From Sapria himalayana (Eukaryota; Streptophyta; Magnoliopsida; Malpighiales; Rafflesiaceae), in contig JAREIK010017241.1 in NCBI GenBank assembly GCA_029783825.1, forward strand, positions 1 to 64,000: a DNA stretch of 64,000 bases, given 5' to 3'. Shown piece by piece: positions 11,020 to 22,100 of this stretch. The notes below the pieces were generated by a model, which worked only from the letters and a program-made list of their open reading frames with translations, was not told the DNA's origin and did not search any database. How positions within the stretch are numbered: the first letter of the stretch is position 1; each line of letters opens with the position of its first letter. The position numbers and the translations under genes were made by a program.

Positions 11020-11765
11020 TTTTATATTGACACCAATGATTAAAATATCGGTTTCTACGAAAATATTGGTACATTAATTTTACGTAAAGGCGTCAAACGG
11101 AATGTGCCGGGCCAGCCCATCACATTTTTTTCAGGCCCGACTGCGTTTTCATGCCGGCCAGGCACTGTTTTTGTGGGGTTCGGCCCCGCACGGGCCTGCA
11201 GCATGATCCGCCGGGTTCGGCCCGGTCGGGCCGAAACCTAAATTAAAAAAAATTAGTGTTTTGGCTCACCCAAAACCCTAAATTAAAAAAAAAATTAGGA
11301 ATTCACCCGCCCGAAACCCTAATTTAAAAAATAAATTAGAATTTCGGAGCACCAGAAACCCTAATTTTAAAAAAATTATGATTTGGACACGATACCGTGC
11401 CAACGGGACACGGTACCATGTCGGGCCAGGCATGGCATGAGGCGCGGTTGGCCTCAGCATGGCACGGCACGATTGTGCCATGATTGGGCACAGCACGAGC
11501 CAGGGCACGAAAAATTTTCTTGTCGGGCTGGCCCTGGCACTGCCGAACCGTGCCGTGCCTCGTGCAGGGCCGGGCCGTCCCGTTTGACACCTCTAATTTT
11601 ATGAATAAATCGGATATATCGAAGATATATCAGTGAGTATTTGTAATTAAGCATCAATCAAGAATAGATATATCGGTATTAATAGATATATCGGTACTTA
11701 GAATTTATGGATATATTGGAAATTTATGGATATATCAAATGTTGCAATTTTCAATCTAAGAACAA
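11020..11765. repeat. CGATATATCG-rich dispersed repeat, copy 1, split by an hAT element
   Basis: It contains several GATATATCG-type palindromic words, with phrases such as GGTTTCTACG and TACTTAGAATTTATGGATAT. A related copy lies in reverse orientation at 23400-23610 in intron 1. The 511-bp hAT element at 11085-11595 interrupts this copy, whereas the other copy reads through the site. Confidence 0.7.
11085..11595 (+). mobile_element. Non-autonomous hAT element with TSD (511 bp)
   Basis: The ends read TAAAGGCGTCAAACGG and, in reverse complement, TAGAGGTGTCAAACGGG, matching the other hAT elements in the window. The 8-bp flanks are ATTTTACG (left) and ATTTTATG (right), a hAT-size duplication with one C/T difference at a CpG. 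The interior is GC-rich, built on GGCACGG and GGCCGGGC words, with no transposase. Confidence 0.88.
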
Positions 11766-11851
11766 CTAATACGACACATGAAGCTCCTTAGGTGTTTTTT
11801 TTGACATTTCTCATTATCCAAGTTCTCACATTAATGCGATGGACACTAAAC

Positions 11852-11917
11852 CTTTCCAGCATTGCTCCCAATTGCCATTAGAAAGTCTCCGTCATCCTCA
11901 AATTCCAAGGAAGTCAC
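11852..11917 (-). pseudogene. NOL10: NOL10 exon 8
   Basis: 66 nt, 22 open codons: VTSLEFEDDGDFLMAIGSNA then GK. The acceptor is AAGTAG and the donor GTTTAG. Phase 0 on both sides joins cleanly to exons 7 and 9. Confidence 0.88.
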
Positions 11918-12072
11918 CTACTTCAGAACAGAGAGGATTAAATAAATCAGAAGAAGAGGAATTCTTATGTCGCCAAAGCCTATAAAAACGAAATTGACAC
12001 ACTCTCGCTCCGCAACCTGTCATCTGTGACAAGGCAGCCGATTTTGTTCTGGCAGAAGAAGCAAAAATTAAC

Positions 12073-12181
12073 CTCATCAGTATCAGCAACAATGATTCTT
12101 CCAACTGAAGATCTTTTTCTCGTATCCAAACATTCCACTACACCATCTTCACCACCACATGCTACAAGGCCATGAAGCTTG
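12073..12181 (-). pseudogene. NOL10: NOL10 exon 7
   Basis: 109 nt encoding KLHGLVACGGEDGVVECLDT then KRSSVGRIIVADTDE. The acceptor TTTCAG and the donor GTTAAT are usable, and the exon is open. Confidence 0.9.
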
Positions 12182-12234
12182 CTGAAATTATTTTAAAAAA
12201 GATAATTATGGCCATCTTGTCATCATAGTAATTG

Positions 12235-12626
12235 TCGAGGTGTCAAAAGGGCCGGGCCGCACCGGCCGGCCCTTTTTTTAGCACGAGCGTGCCTTCGTGC
12301 CGGGCTAGGCACGGTTTAAAAAAGCGGGCCCGGCACGGCCCGCAGGAACGACGGGCCATGCCGTGCGTGCCTGGTTCGCTTGGGCCTGGCCTGGCCGTAC
12401 GGTTCGGGCATCGTGGGACCGTGGGTCTGGTCCAACCAGACCCGACCCTCGGTTTTTTTTGCAGGAGGGGCGATCGTGGGGTCGGGCTTGGGGGACACCC
12501 GACACGGGACGAACCCGTGCCGGGTCAGGCACGGCATGGCCCGTGCCTGACCCGGGCACGGCACGGGCGCAGGCACGAAATTTTCTCGTGCCGGTCCGGC
12601 CCGGCCCGGCCCGGTTGACATCTCTA
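12235..12626 (+). mobile_element. Non-autonomous hAT element with TSD (392 bp)
   Basis: The 5' end is TCGAGGTGTCAAAAGGGCC and the 3' end, reverse complemented, is TAGAGATGTCAACCGGGCC. The flanks AGTAATTG and TGTAATTG match in seven of eight bases. The interior is very GC-rich and full of GGCACGGC words, which produce overlapping open frames that are not genes. It sits in NOL10 intron 6, 53 bp from exon 7. Confidence 0.9.
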
Positions 12627-12726
12627 TGTAATTGTGCACCGACAATTGCATGCGCTGAGCCACTCATGGGATCAGATCAACACTAAGAAAAGAGAATAAA
12701 TGTAGAAAAAAAAATTGATAGCAAAC

Positions 12727-12785
12727 CTGTGAGAAACTACATTGACTACTGGGGATTGCGTGTTGAGGAGGGAGAGGAATCTTCC
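12727..12785 (-). pseudogene. NOL10: NOL10 exon 6
   Basis: 59 nt encoding GRFLSLLNTQSPVVNVVSH plus two bases completing Ser with exon 7. Acceptor GTGCAG and donor GTTTGC are present, and the exon is open. Confidence 0.9.
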
Positions 12786-13381
12786 CTGCACGAAACCACG
12801 AGCATGTACAAGAGCAACAATCATACAATTCAAATTCACAAGTCATTCCATAATATATAATGCAAGTATTGTGTTTTCATGAAATTTAAAAGTTGTCTTT
12901 ACCCAATTTTCTAATTTTTATTTTCATTGAAAATAGTTTTTGGGGAACACGATTTTTCGTTTTTTCAATTTTATAAAACAAATTTAAATAAGTAATTAGA
13001 AAATAGTTTTTTTATTCCTGAAAATTAAAAAATTATTCATCTGTAAAAAAAGGGTTAGATAAAATGGGATTTACATCACAAATAATCAACATGAAGAAGT
13101 TTTAACTTGAACAAAGTTCAAGCCCCAATGTGGGGAAGAAAAACCAAGCCCATATGCCAACTTGAATGCCAATTTAGTTATTCAAGTGTTTTCTAATGTT
13201 TTGAAAAACAAAACATGATAAAAATAATCCTAAAAAAGAAAAAAGATAAAATTATTTAGGCAGCCCACGAATAGGTGCTCTCATCATAAAAGTAAAATAA
13301 CAAAAAAATATAAAAAAAAATAAAAGCTATAATATACTACTTTAAGTTGGCAGGTAAATTTCTATAATACTAACTTAAAGG

Positions 13382-13412
<31 letters not shown>

Positions 13413-16192
13413 GAAAATATTATCTACTTATATAAACAACAACATAGTATCTCATCCGAATTTTTATAGTGAAATAAAAAATAAATTATGATATACTTAT
13501 ACAAACAAAATCAAGTAAACATGACTACAAAAAAATAGCAAATCAAGCTCTCAGAGATAATTTTAAGTCATATAATATATTTTACAATATACAAAATAGA
13601 TATGAGCACTTTATCTCATCACAAAAATCAAGTGAAAGCTTTATTAGTACTCCCTCATCAAGAACGGCGAGAGAAAAAATATTTTCCATATATAATCCTA
13701 AAAATAAATCATCAATTAGCAAGAAACTGTCAATGACATGAGTATTCAAGTTGAGATCATTTTAACTGCTAGAGAAAAAGAATCTTAATTATCAACCCTA
13801 AAAATTTGGATAAATTCTCTCACACAATTTTAATTTCATGCAATCTCACTTACTATCAAGACTAATATTTGCTAAGAACTCCACTTATAACTAAAAATAG
13901 ACGTTCCTGAAAATTATGATACAAGTTCACAAATTCGATTAGAGTCGAACATATTTATGTCCTTCACCATACTTTAATATCATTCTGGTTGAAATAATAT
14001 CTCAGAAAAATACTTTGGGAATCCTGATACTAACATGAGAAAATAATAAAAAATACAAAAACATATAAAAAGATACAAGTAAAACAAAACATAAAAATAA
14101 AGTAGCAAGTACAAAATTATTTATTAGGAAGCATGATCAGAAACTCAATATAAAATAATCGATTATAAGATATTTTGACTTCTCAGGAAACTTTGCTTTA
14201 TTCTATACAAGCTGCACAAATTCTCTTCTCTTTCTCCTAATATCAACTCAAAAACATGAATGATTTAATCTTTCAGATTTTAACGATTAAAAATGAGTCA
14301 TTCTTCACAAAATTAATTTGCTCAATATTTGGTAGCAGATGTGATAAGTCATGAAATGAATCATCAAATTGTAATTCGTTAAATTTATAAAAAAAATTAC
14401 CACTCTCTTCTAATTGGATATCTAACAAAGACTCTAAAAATGCACCCAAAAAAAAAGAAATTTATTTGTAGCTTATGAATCCTTATATGGGGAGCCCACG
14501 GCACAATTTGGGCATCGAGATGACAAATGAGCATGGCACAATCCACCTTTTCCAGCCTCATAGGCAGCAGGTGGACCATCCTATCAGACACGACCAAGCT
14601 TGTAGAGGTGCGCCGTGAAGTATCAGCCCACATTTGGGTGGGCTGGGCCATGGACAGGATCGAGGCACCTAATTTTTTTGAATGAAAGAATTACTCTAAA
14701 AAACTTTCAAACTTCAACTGAAAAGCTTTTTCTAAGATAAGAAATGACTACAAAAAATATTTAGTTGATATGATAGTTAAAACATATGAGTTAACTATAT
14801 CTCTCATAAAACATCACTAAAAATCTTCTATCAAAGAAGTGTACTATTAGCCTCAATTAAATAAAGATTCCAATATTTTGGAATCTCATTTTAAAGAGAT
14901 ACACTCATACGTGAAATTTGATAAATAATCTCGCAGTCAGACATGTACTCTAAATCATTGGTATTCATTAAAAATTTATATTTTTATTAAATTAATTCTA
15001 GATTCTTTGCAGAAAATAATTCTAAAATTATATATATATATATATATATAATTTATTTCAAAAAAAAATAAAATGTATAATTTTCAAAAAATAATAATAA
15101 AATATCTCAGGTTAAATATAATTTTCAATTATAGTAGGTCCCCGGTCAAATCTAATAATATGTCAAGATATACTTTCTTATCTGACATACTTCATAATTT
15201 AACAGTAACATATTTATGATACTACAATTGAAAATTATCATTTTTAAACATAAAATAAACAAAAAAGAAATAATATATAAATTATTTTACTCAATCTAAA
15301 ATCAAGTCTATCTTTAAATATTTCAATCCTACCAAATAATATCAATAAAAAAATATCAAAATCAAATTATTTAACAAGACAACTCCCAAAATAAATTATT
15401 CAAATTTTTATTAATAAAATATAAAGTTAAATATTATTACTACTATAATACAATATTCAAAAAAACATGTAAAAAATAATAAATGATAAGCAATTATATA
15501 TATAATAATACATGCTAGAATCCCTAAATAAATTTGATAGTTGGTCAATAATTTATAGTATTCCAAATCTCTCTTCTTTAAAAATAACTTCTATTTATTC
15601 TTTCTGACACGATCACTTTTTATGCAATGTGTACCAAGAATCTCTTGTACATGCTTCTATCATGATCAGAACTCACCTTATCTCATAGGCAAGTAGCATA
15701 CGATATCTCTTTACTACACGGTTTGCCACCTCATTCATACATGATTGACTTGCCTAATGATACAAATAGTAAGATATAAACATTCAAAATATGATTATGA
15801 AACCCCACAAAACTATTAGGTAAAGAATATCACAATACAATGCAAAAAAAAATTACACTATCTTGCTCCAATAGTCATATTCACCTCTGCTAGAAATACT
15901 ACCAAAACTAAGCAGTTAAGCTATGTGAAATTGGTAAAGTGAGTAATAATCTATTCCACATATCTACACTTCTCTAATTTCAACACAATCGGCTAACAAA
16001 CCATATTATATATCTGAGTGATTTGGGATAAATATAAAGATACTACAAATTTTAATAACATATAGTACATTGTGAAACACATGAAAATTAAAAATATTTA
16101 TGTATAGTTACATTATCTTAAAACAATTAATAATCAAGAATCAGTGACTAATTAGATCTCTTTTGTCTCATCACTAAAAGGGAGTAATTTTC
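12786..16192. other. Proximal part of NOL10 intron 5, AT-rich
   Basis: No gene. It contains an (AAAT)n tract near 13390-13411, a (TA)n tract near 15031-15050 and a small GC-richer patch at about 14460-14680 that may be an eroded hAT fragment. A phrase near 13260-13330 (AGCCCACGAATAGGTGCTCT...) recurs in diverged form near 17975-18040. Confidence 0.6.
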
Positions 16193-16560
16193 TAGAGGTG
16201 TCAAATGATTTTAGGCCACTCAACCGGGCTACCGTGGCTGTCTATGCACGGCACGGTATAGTAAACATGTTGTGCCTGGCCCGGCACGGACCCTCGGTTC
16301 AAAAACTACCGGGTCCGACCTGGTTCAGGTAAGACAAAACTCTAATTTTTTTAAAAAAATTAGGATTTCGGTGGTGCGCCACCACGCTGCCGTGCATCTT
16401 CACCCTTTCGGGGCTCGGCGAGCCTCGTCTCTCCGGCATCGGCTTGTATTTACCACGTTCGGTGCGTGGTTACGCTTGCTGTGCCAGCACAACGAGCCGG
16501 GGCACGACACTGTAGCGTGACGTGCCCGTGCCGGATAGGGCCGGCCTGTTGACACTTCTA
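16193..16560 (+). mobile_element. Non-autonomous hAT element with TSD (368 bp)
   Basis: It starts TAGAGGTGTCAAATG and ends, in reverse complement, TAGAAGTGTCAACAGG. The flanks TAATTTTC and TAATTTGC match in seven of eight bases. The internal sequence is moderately GC-rich with no transposase. It lies in NOL10 intron 5. Confidence 0.87.
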
Positions 16561-16891
16561 TAATTTGCCATATAATTAAGCTCCTAGTTAAGAAAGAACC
16601 ATGTGCAAACTCCAACAACTATACTTATTATTGATTGTCAATAATTAGACAATCAATAGTTTGTCTTTCATAGTTTCTACATGATAATAGCTGGAATATT
16701 TTACTCCATCAATTTAGTCCTAGTAGGTAAATAAATATCACAATTACAAGTGCATTACACTGCATCACACTGCCACGCCATGCTGCAACACACTGCACAC
16801 AATCAGACACTATGCACGCCACATCACATGATACTGCAAGTGCAGTAGAACATTATCCCAAAAACATCAACACTGTTAACCACAGACACAC

Positions 16892-17112
16892 ACATTGTGG
16901 ACCCTATCGCCATAATATCACGCTAACATGCAGCACACCATCCAAGTCATGCCAACATGCAACACCATGCAGCCATGTCAATGCATTGCACCACACATTG
17001 CATGCCATTCAACTCATGTTAATGAATTGTACCACATTTTCACATTAATGCACTGCACCACATTGTGCACCATCCACATCACATTAACACATCGTTCGTG
17101 GGCATTATCATT
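16892..17112. repeat. 221-bp tandem duplication, unit 1
   Basis: The unit begins ACATTGTGGACCC and is CA/TG-rich, with many TGCA and CATG words. The adjacent unit is nearly identical; I noted one C/T difference in the part I compared closely. The preceding sequence from about 16748 has a similar TGCA/CACTGC style, so the unit may have grown from an older degenerate repeat. Confidence 0.93.
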
Positions 17113-17329
17113 ACATTGTGGACCCTATCGCCATAATATCACGCTAACATGCAGCACACCATCCAAGTCATGCCAACACGCAACACCATGCAGCCATGTC
17201 AATGCATTGCACCACACATTGCATGCCATTCAACTCATGTTAATGAATTGTACCACATTTTCACATTAATGCACTGCACCACATTGTGCACCATCCACAT
17301 CACATTAACACATCGTTCGTGGGCATTAT
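17113..17329. repeat. 221-bp tandem duplication, unit 2
   Basis: The second unit stays aligned with the first until the phrase GGGCATTAT, after which they diverge. The open frames over both units are repeat by-products and not genes. Confidence 0.93.
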
Positions 17330-17486
17330 AATCCACGTGCACAAGGGCCCAGATATCGTTTTGCAATATCTCATTTTAGGGTGCGCAAACCCTAACTATG
17401 ATATTATGATAGAAGTAAACTCAATAAAATATGAATAATATTTTCCATACCTGTCACCTAACTATGATATACATGAAATGAAGCAA

Positions 17487-17930
17487 AAAGTTGGTCAAAC
17501 GGATTGTGCAGATGGCACGACTGATAGTCTCCCTGGCTTAGTCTGGCAAAATTCCGGGCAGACACACACCTAATGTACTAATTATCTCGGGTCATGCAGG
17601 AGCGTACTGGTTTTTTGGGCAGCACCACCACAACCACCAAACACCACCACCAAAAAAACTTGTTACCTAATTTTTTTGTGAGCATTGACCAGTTCCCAAG
17701 TCACGGTCATCATGCCAGTGGACAGTACCAACAAGCTAGGCATATGGGTGATGCCAGGTCAGGCACAAGACAAGGAAACCTCTGGCCTAACATGGCATGA
17801 TTCGTGCTTTGGGCCAGCACGACTCAGGTCCAGGCACAGTTCTGAAGCATGCAATGCTGGGTCAGGCACGACTCAGTCGGGCTATGCCTCGAGCTATGAC
17901 CGGGCCACACAACCCACTTGACACCTCTTG
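17487..17930 (+). mobile_element. Degenerate hAT-like element
   Basis: The right end reads CACTTGACACCTCTT, matching the TIR of the other elements. The left end (TTGGTCAAACGG) is poor and no convincing 8-bp duplication is visible. The interior has the GC-rich GGGTCAGGCACGAC style. It is probably an old relative in NOL10 intron 5. Confidence 0.55.
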
Positions 17931-18387
17931 TAAAACCATAACTTGTAGTTATACAAACAAAGAAAAAAACATTGAGATAGCCCATATATTGGGTGCTCCC
18001 ATCATAAAAATAAAATAACAAAAAAAATAGAAAACCTAAATAAACTACAATTAAAAAAAATCAAACCAAACATCCAAAAAACTTAAAAATAATTGGGTTT
18101 AAGTACAAAGCAATAATTATTTTTATAATGGATAAATGGAACATGAACTAAGAGTTTTTTTTTTGGTTATATTAATTCTTTAAATTTCTTGACTCAATCC
18201 TCATGTTTGTATTTCAAAGTAATCTTCACATCCTAATTATCAAATGTATATTTTTCTGATTCCTAGACATGTGGATAAGCCAGCCAACTAAAAAGCATTC
18301 ACTATGGTTCATATTTCAATCGAAAATGAAGAAATATCGCTATTATTAAGAGACATGTACTATAAACAAGTGAGCGAGACGACAAAC

Positions 18388-18478
18388 TTGTTCTAAATTT
18401 AGCCGAAAGAGGTGAGGAGATGAACCAGCACAAAGCAAGTCACAGGACCAACAATCATACACAATGTCCCTCCCCATT
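18388..18478 (-). pseudogene. NOL10: NOL10 exon 5
   Basis: 91 nt: MGRDIVYDCWSCDLLCAGSS then PHLFRLNLEQ. Acceptor TTGCAG and donor GTTTGT are present, and the exon is open. It is one of the best-conserved family segments. Confidence 0.92.
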
Positions 18479-18648
18479 CTGCAACAAGAGGAGCACATAT
18501 AACTTCAATAAAAAAGTTGAGCAAGTCACAGAAGATGAAGACTGTCCACAACACCAATCAAGAAGAAATATTTGAATTAATCGCTGCGTCTTAATTTCAA
18601 GCCAGTGCAATCGCCAATGCAAAATAGCAAGATCGATAAAGAAGAAAC

Positions 18649-18749
18649 CTTGGGATACGTAAGCTGTAATGCTTTCCATATTTTGCATGCAGGCAAATAG
18701 ATCGGTCTGCACATAAAAATGCAATCTTTGAGAAGTCATCCGTCAGTAT
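18649..18749 (-). pseudogene. NOL10: NOL10 exon 4
   Basis: 101 nt: ILTDDFSKIAFLCADRSICL then HAKYGKHYSLRIP, open throughout. The acceptor is ATGTAG. The donor is AAG/GTTTCT, usable but not optimal. Confidence 0.92.
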
Positions 18750-18869
18750 CTACATGAACACTAAAATATTCCATGAAAAATACATATGCATCAAAGGCTA
18801 GCTGAACTAGCTACACATTCTAGTCAGACAAAACATCATGTGGTGTAACTTGTACGTCTTTGCACATGC

Positions 18870-18961
18870 CTGGAAATTAAGTATCTCAGAGTCAAAATGC
18901 CTTTCAAATTTCATGGAAAACTACCTTAGTTCGTACACTTTAACTTGGGGTGGGTATATTC
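18870..18961 (-). pseudogene. NOL10: NOL10 exon 3 with nonsense codon and lost acceptor
   Basis: It encodes IYPPQVKVYELR, then a stop (TAG at 18923-18921, where a Glu codon is expected), then FSMKFERHFDSEILNFQ. The dinucleotide before the exon is AT where AG is needed. The donor is GC (GCATGT). Confidence 0.88.
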
Positions 18962-19042
18962 ATGCATTATAATGATAATAATGATGAGGACAAGCAACAA
19001 GAGCACACAAACTAATTCAATCAAATCTACAAATTCAAATAC

Positions 19043-19141
19043 CAGAAGCAATGAGAAACTCTCTATTGGGTGTTACTTTAATTTTGGTTGTGGCAGTTTC
19101 AAACCTCAGATCTTGAATCAGCTCCACTCTTTGTTGATGAT
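19043..19141 (-). pseudogene. NOL10: NOL10 exon 2
   Basis: It encodes HQQRVELIQDLRFETATTKI then KVTPNREFLIAS, ending in phase 1 before GTATTT. The acceptor is TGCTAG. The split Asp codon joins exactly to the end of exon 1 (KDK/D). Confidence 0.92.
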
Positions 19142-22100
19142 CTAGCAAAAGAGAAAAGGATAGAATAAAGAAAAAGAAAGGGTACTTCAATAAATCAGTT
19201 TTCACAGCAACCCACATAGACAACAACAATGGAATGAAATCGTGAGCATGGCATTGACTAGCTCCAATGGGCAACTTAATCTGGCCCAAAATCCCAAACT
19301 CATTTGACCCAAGTGTAGTCCGGCTCGATTTTCTATCAATCCTAGCTGGCAAATGGGGCAGGTTTTGGGCAGGACAACATGGCCCAGGATTACCAGCACT
19401 TGAGACATTGTAAACGTAATTCTATCACTCGTAGCCAAACCATTACAATTTCTAAATAAAAAAGAATACATTTTGATATATATTGCTGAGAAATTGGAGT
19501 ATTAGTTTAAGGAGGATATGAGCAGATGTATAGTTGATATCTCAACAACATACACTGGAATATGTACCATGCACTATACTATATGTTCGTAACTACAATA
19601 TACATCAAGAGAGCAATGCATATGTTTGTTATGAGCCCATTTGTTTCATCCAAGAATTGATAGATTAGAGTACAATTGGGGGTATATCATTTTTAGAGAT
19701 AACTGCAGCATGAAGAAATATGCAAAACACACACAATAGGCTATTAAGTATGATATTACTCTCAACAAATACTATTAAGATTTTAGTGAGTACCAATGTT
19801 ATTCTTTTGCTATGACTCATTTTTAAAAAAACAAAAAAAACATAAATCATGATGTTATGCCTATATTCATTATCATTTCTTCCTTACGTATATCCCTTCC
19901 CAGACCATCAATTAATAAAATGAATTACTCATCAACTATAATAGGACAAATTATTACAAAGTATGATATTACTATCATTGCGTTATCATATCTATCAACG
20001 AGTTCACATTAACCTGAGCCTGAATATAGTAAAAAATCTTGAGTTGAGAAATCTCTTTCAAACCCAAATGATAGCATAAACAACAAATCTTCACTAGTAC
20101 AAACTCATATTGAATCGGTATACAATAAACTTAATCACCCATAACTTAAAACTTATACAAGAAAAAAGATATATATTCATCCTTTTCAAACTAGAGAGGA
20201 GCTTATCATTGAGCTAGATGATGCTACAACCAATCTCTCTGATATTGATCTTTCAATCACTCTTTGGAAGAAACCAATGACTTGCACTTACCATTTGATT
20301 TCACAAATTTATCATAGTTTTTCTTTATTTCTTATTTTATTTATTTATTACATCTATTGACAATACTAGAATACTCAATTCATAGTTTAAGACATTATTT
20401 TATTCAAAATAACATCAGACAATGATCGAAAAGATATATCTTCTCCACTCTAATGTTACCTAAAAATAATATCATGACCATCAATAATGTCTATTATTGG
20501 TTATAGATATATGTTTATCATGAAGACAAATTCAAATTAAAAGATAAATCACATAAAATTGAGACTTGTATTAAAAGGATACACTTGATTATTTAGCATT
20601 GACTCCAAGACACTTATTCACTAATGGTCAAGAAAATTTTAATGGATATTTTTATGTCACATATATTATCTCACATTTAAATGATACATCACCTAGATGT
20701 TAAGATTAAATTTCTTTATAATAACTTGAAAAATGAGATATATATAGAATAGCAACCTATGATACCAACAATACAATTAAAATTTATTTGCAAATTACAA
20801 AAAAGTATTATATAGCCTAAAAGAATCATAGAAAACCTCTTTTAAAAAAATTTTACAAATAATTACCTTATTTGAATTATATAAATATATTATTAATTTT
20901 TCATTATTCTTCTCAATGAATTTTTATGAAATGATAATTTTAGTATTTATCTATATAAATAATATTCTAACTACAAAAAAATAATAAGTTATAAAATAAT
21001 CAACTTAATTAATACTTTCAATCATAATTTCGGCAAAAAAATATCGGAAAACTCAAATATATTTTTGACATAAAAATAATTTATTATACAAAAAATATCA
21101 TCTTGTCATATAGGATATATGCACATAATACTCTTTCAATAATTGATCTTTTAGATTATACTTCTCTATTGATCCAGAAATAAGAATCATAAAAAATATT
21201 AGCTATTTAATTATGATCAAATCATATATAACATATACAATTAATATAATTAATTATTTTCTATATTATTTTATACATATTTATCTTGATGCAGCTATTC
21301 GCACACTTAGTAATGTGAAAAAATCTTCATAAATTGAGATTTGTTTCAAGAATCATAAATACTTCTAGTTCACCAAATATTTATATTCGAGTGTGACACT
21401 AATATGTACTAAGAGATGTACAACATGATTTTATAGTTTTCTTAGAATAACCTTACTAAAAAAAATAAGAAAAAAATAATTATACCAGAATCAAATATAT
21501 TATTAAATAATGATGTTTACTTATTAGATATTTTAAATATAACATATGCTCGATAAGATAACATATAATTTATCAACTATAAAATATATGATCCAACCTA
21601 AAATAATCAATAAAAACCTAATTTACAAGTTGTTCACAGATAATGACCTCATTTAGGTTAATAAGAAATGTTACTAATATATATTTTTTTCTTCTTGAAG
21701 TGTCCTGGTTACAAGATAATTTTAATATTTTTATACATAAAAAATATTCTAATTACAAGAGATAACAAGTTGAGCATCAATCAACTTAAAAAATACTTTC
21801 AACCATAATTTCACAAAAGAATCTTATAAGACTCGAATACTTTGTTAGCATAAAAATAATTTATTTTATAAAAAATATTTTATTATCACACATGAGATAT
21901 GTATTAAATACTCTTGTTAAAGTAGAGATTGATAATTTGAATTGTGCACTAGCAGATACTCTTATTAATTAAATATTGACTTCACTCTTAATATGACATA
22001 TCTAGTTAATTCTATTATATCTATAAAAATCAAAAAAAAATATTAATTATTCAGATATGTTCAGATCAGTTAAACATATGTAGTCAATATAATTTATTAT

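Noticed and set aside
12232..12686. Overlapping GC-rich frames of over 100 codons on both strands.
   Set aside because: They lie inside a non-autonomous hAT element made of GGCACGG-type words. Arg/Pro/Gly-rich translations in several frames are compositional.
16812..17331. Long frame with repeated MQHTIQVMPT peptide.
   Set aside because: It is created by a 221-bp tandem duplication of CA/TG-rich DNA; there is no splice or coding signal.
18455..18739. 94-codon minus-strand frame.
   Set aside because: It is an out-of-frame shadow running across NOL10 exons 4 and 5 and the intron between them; the real frames give family-matching peptides.
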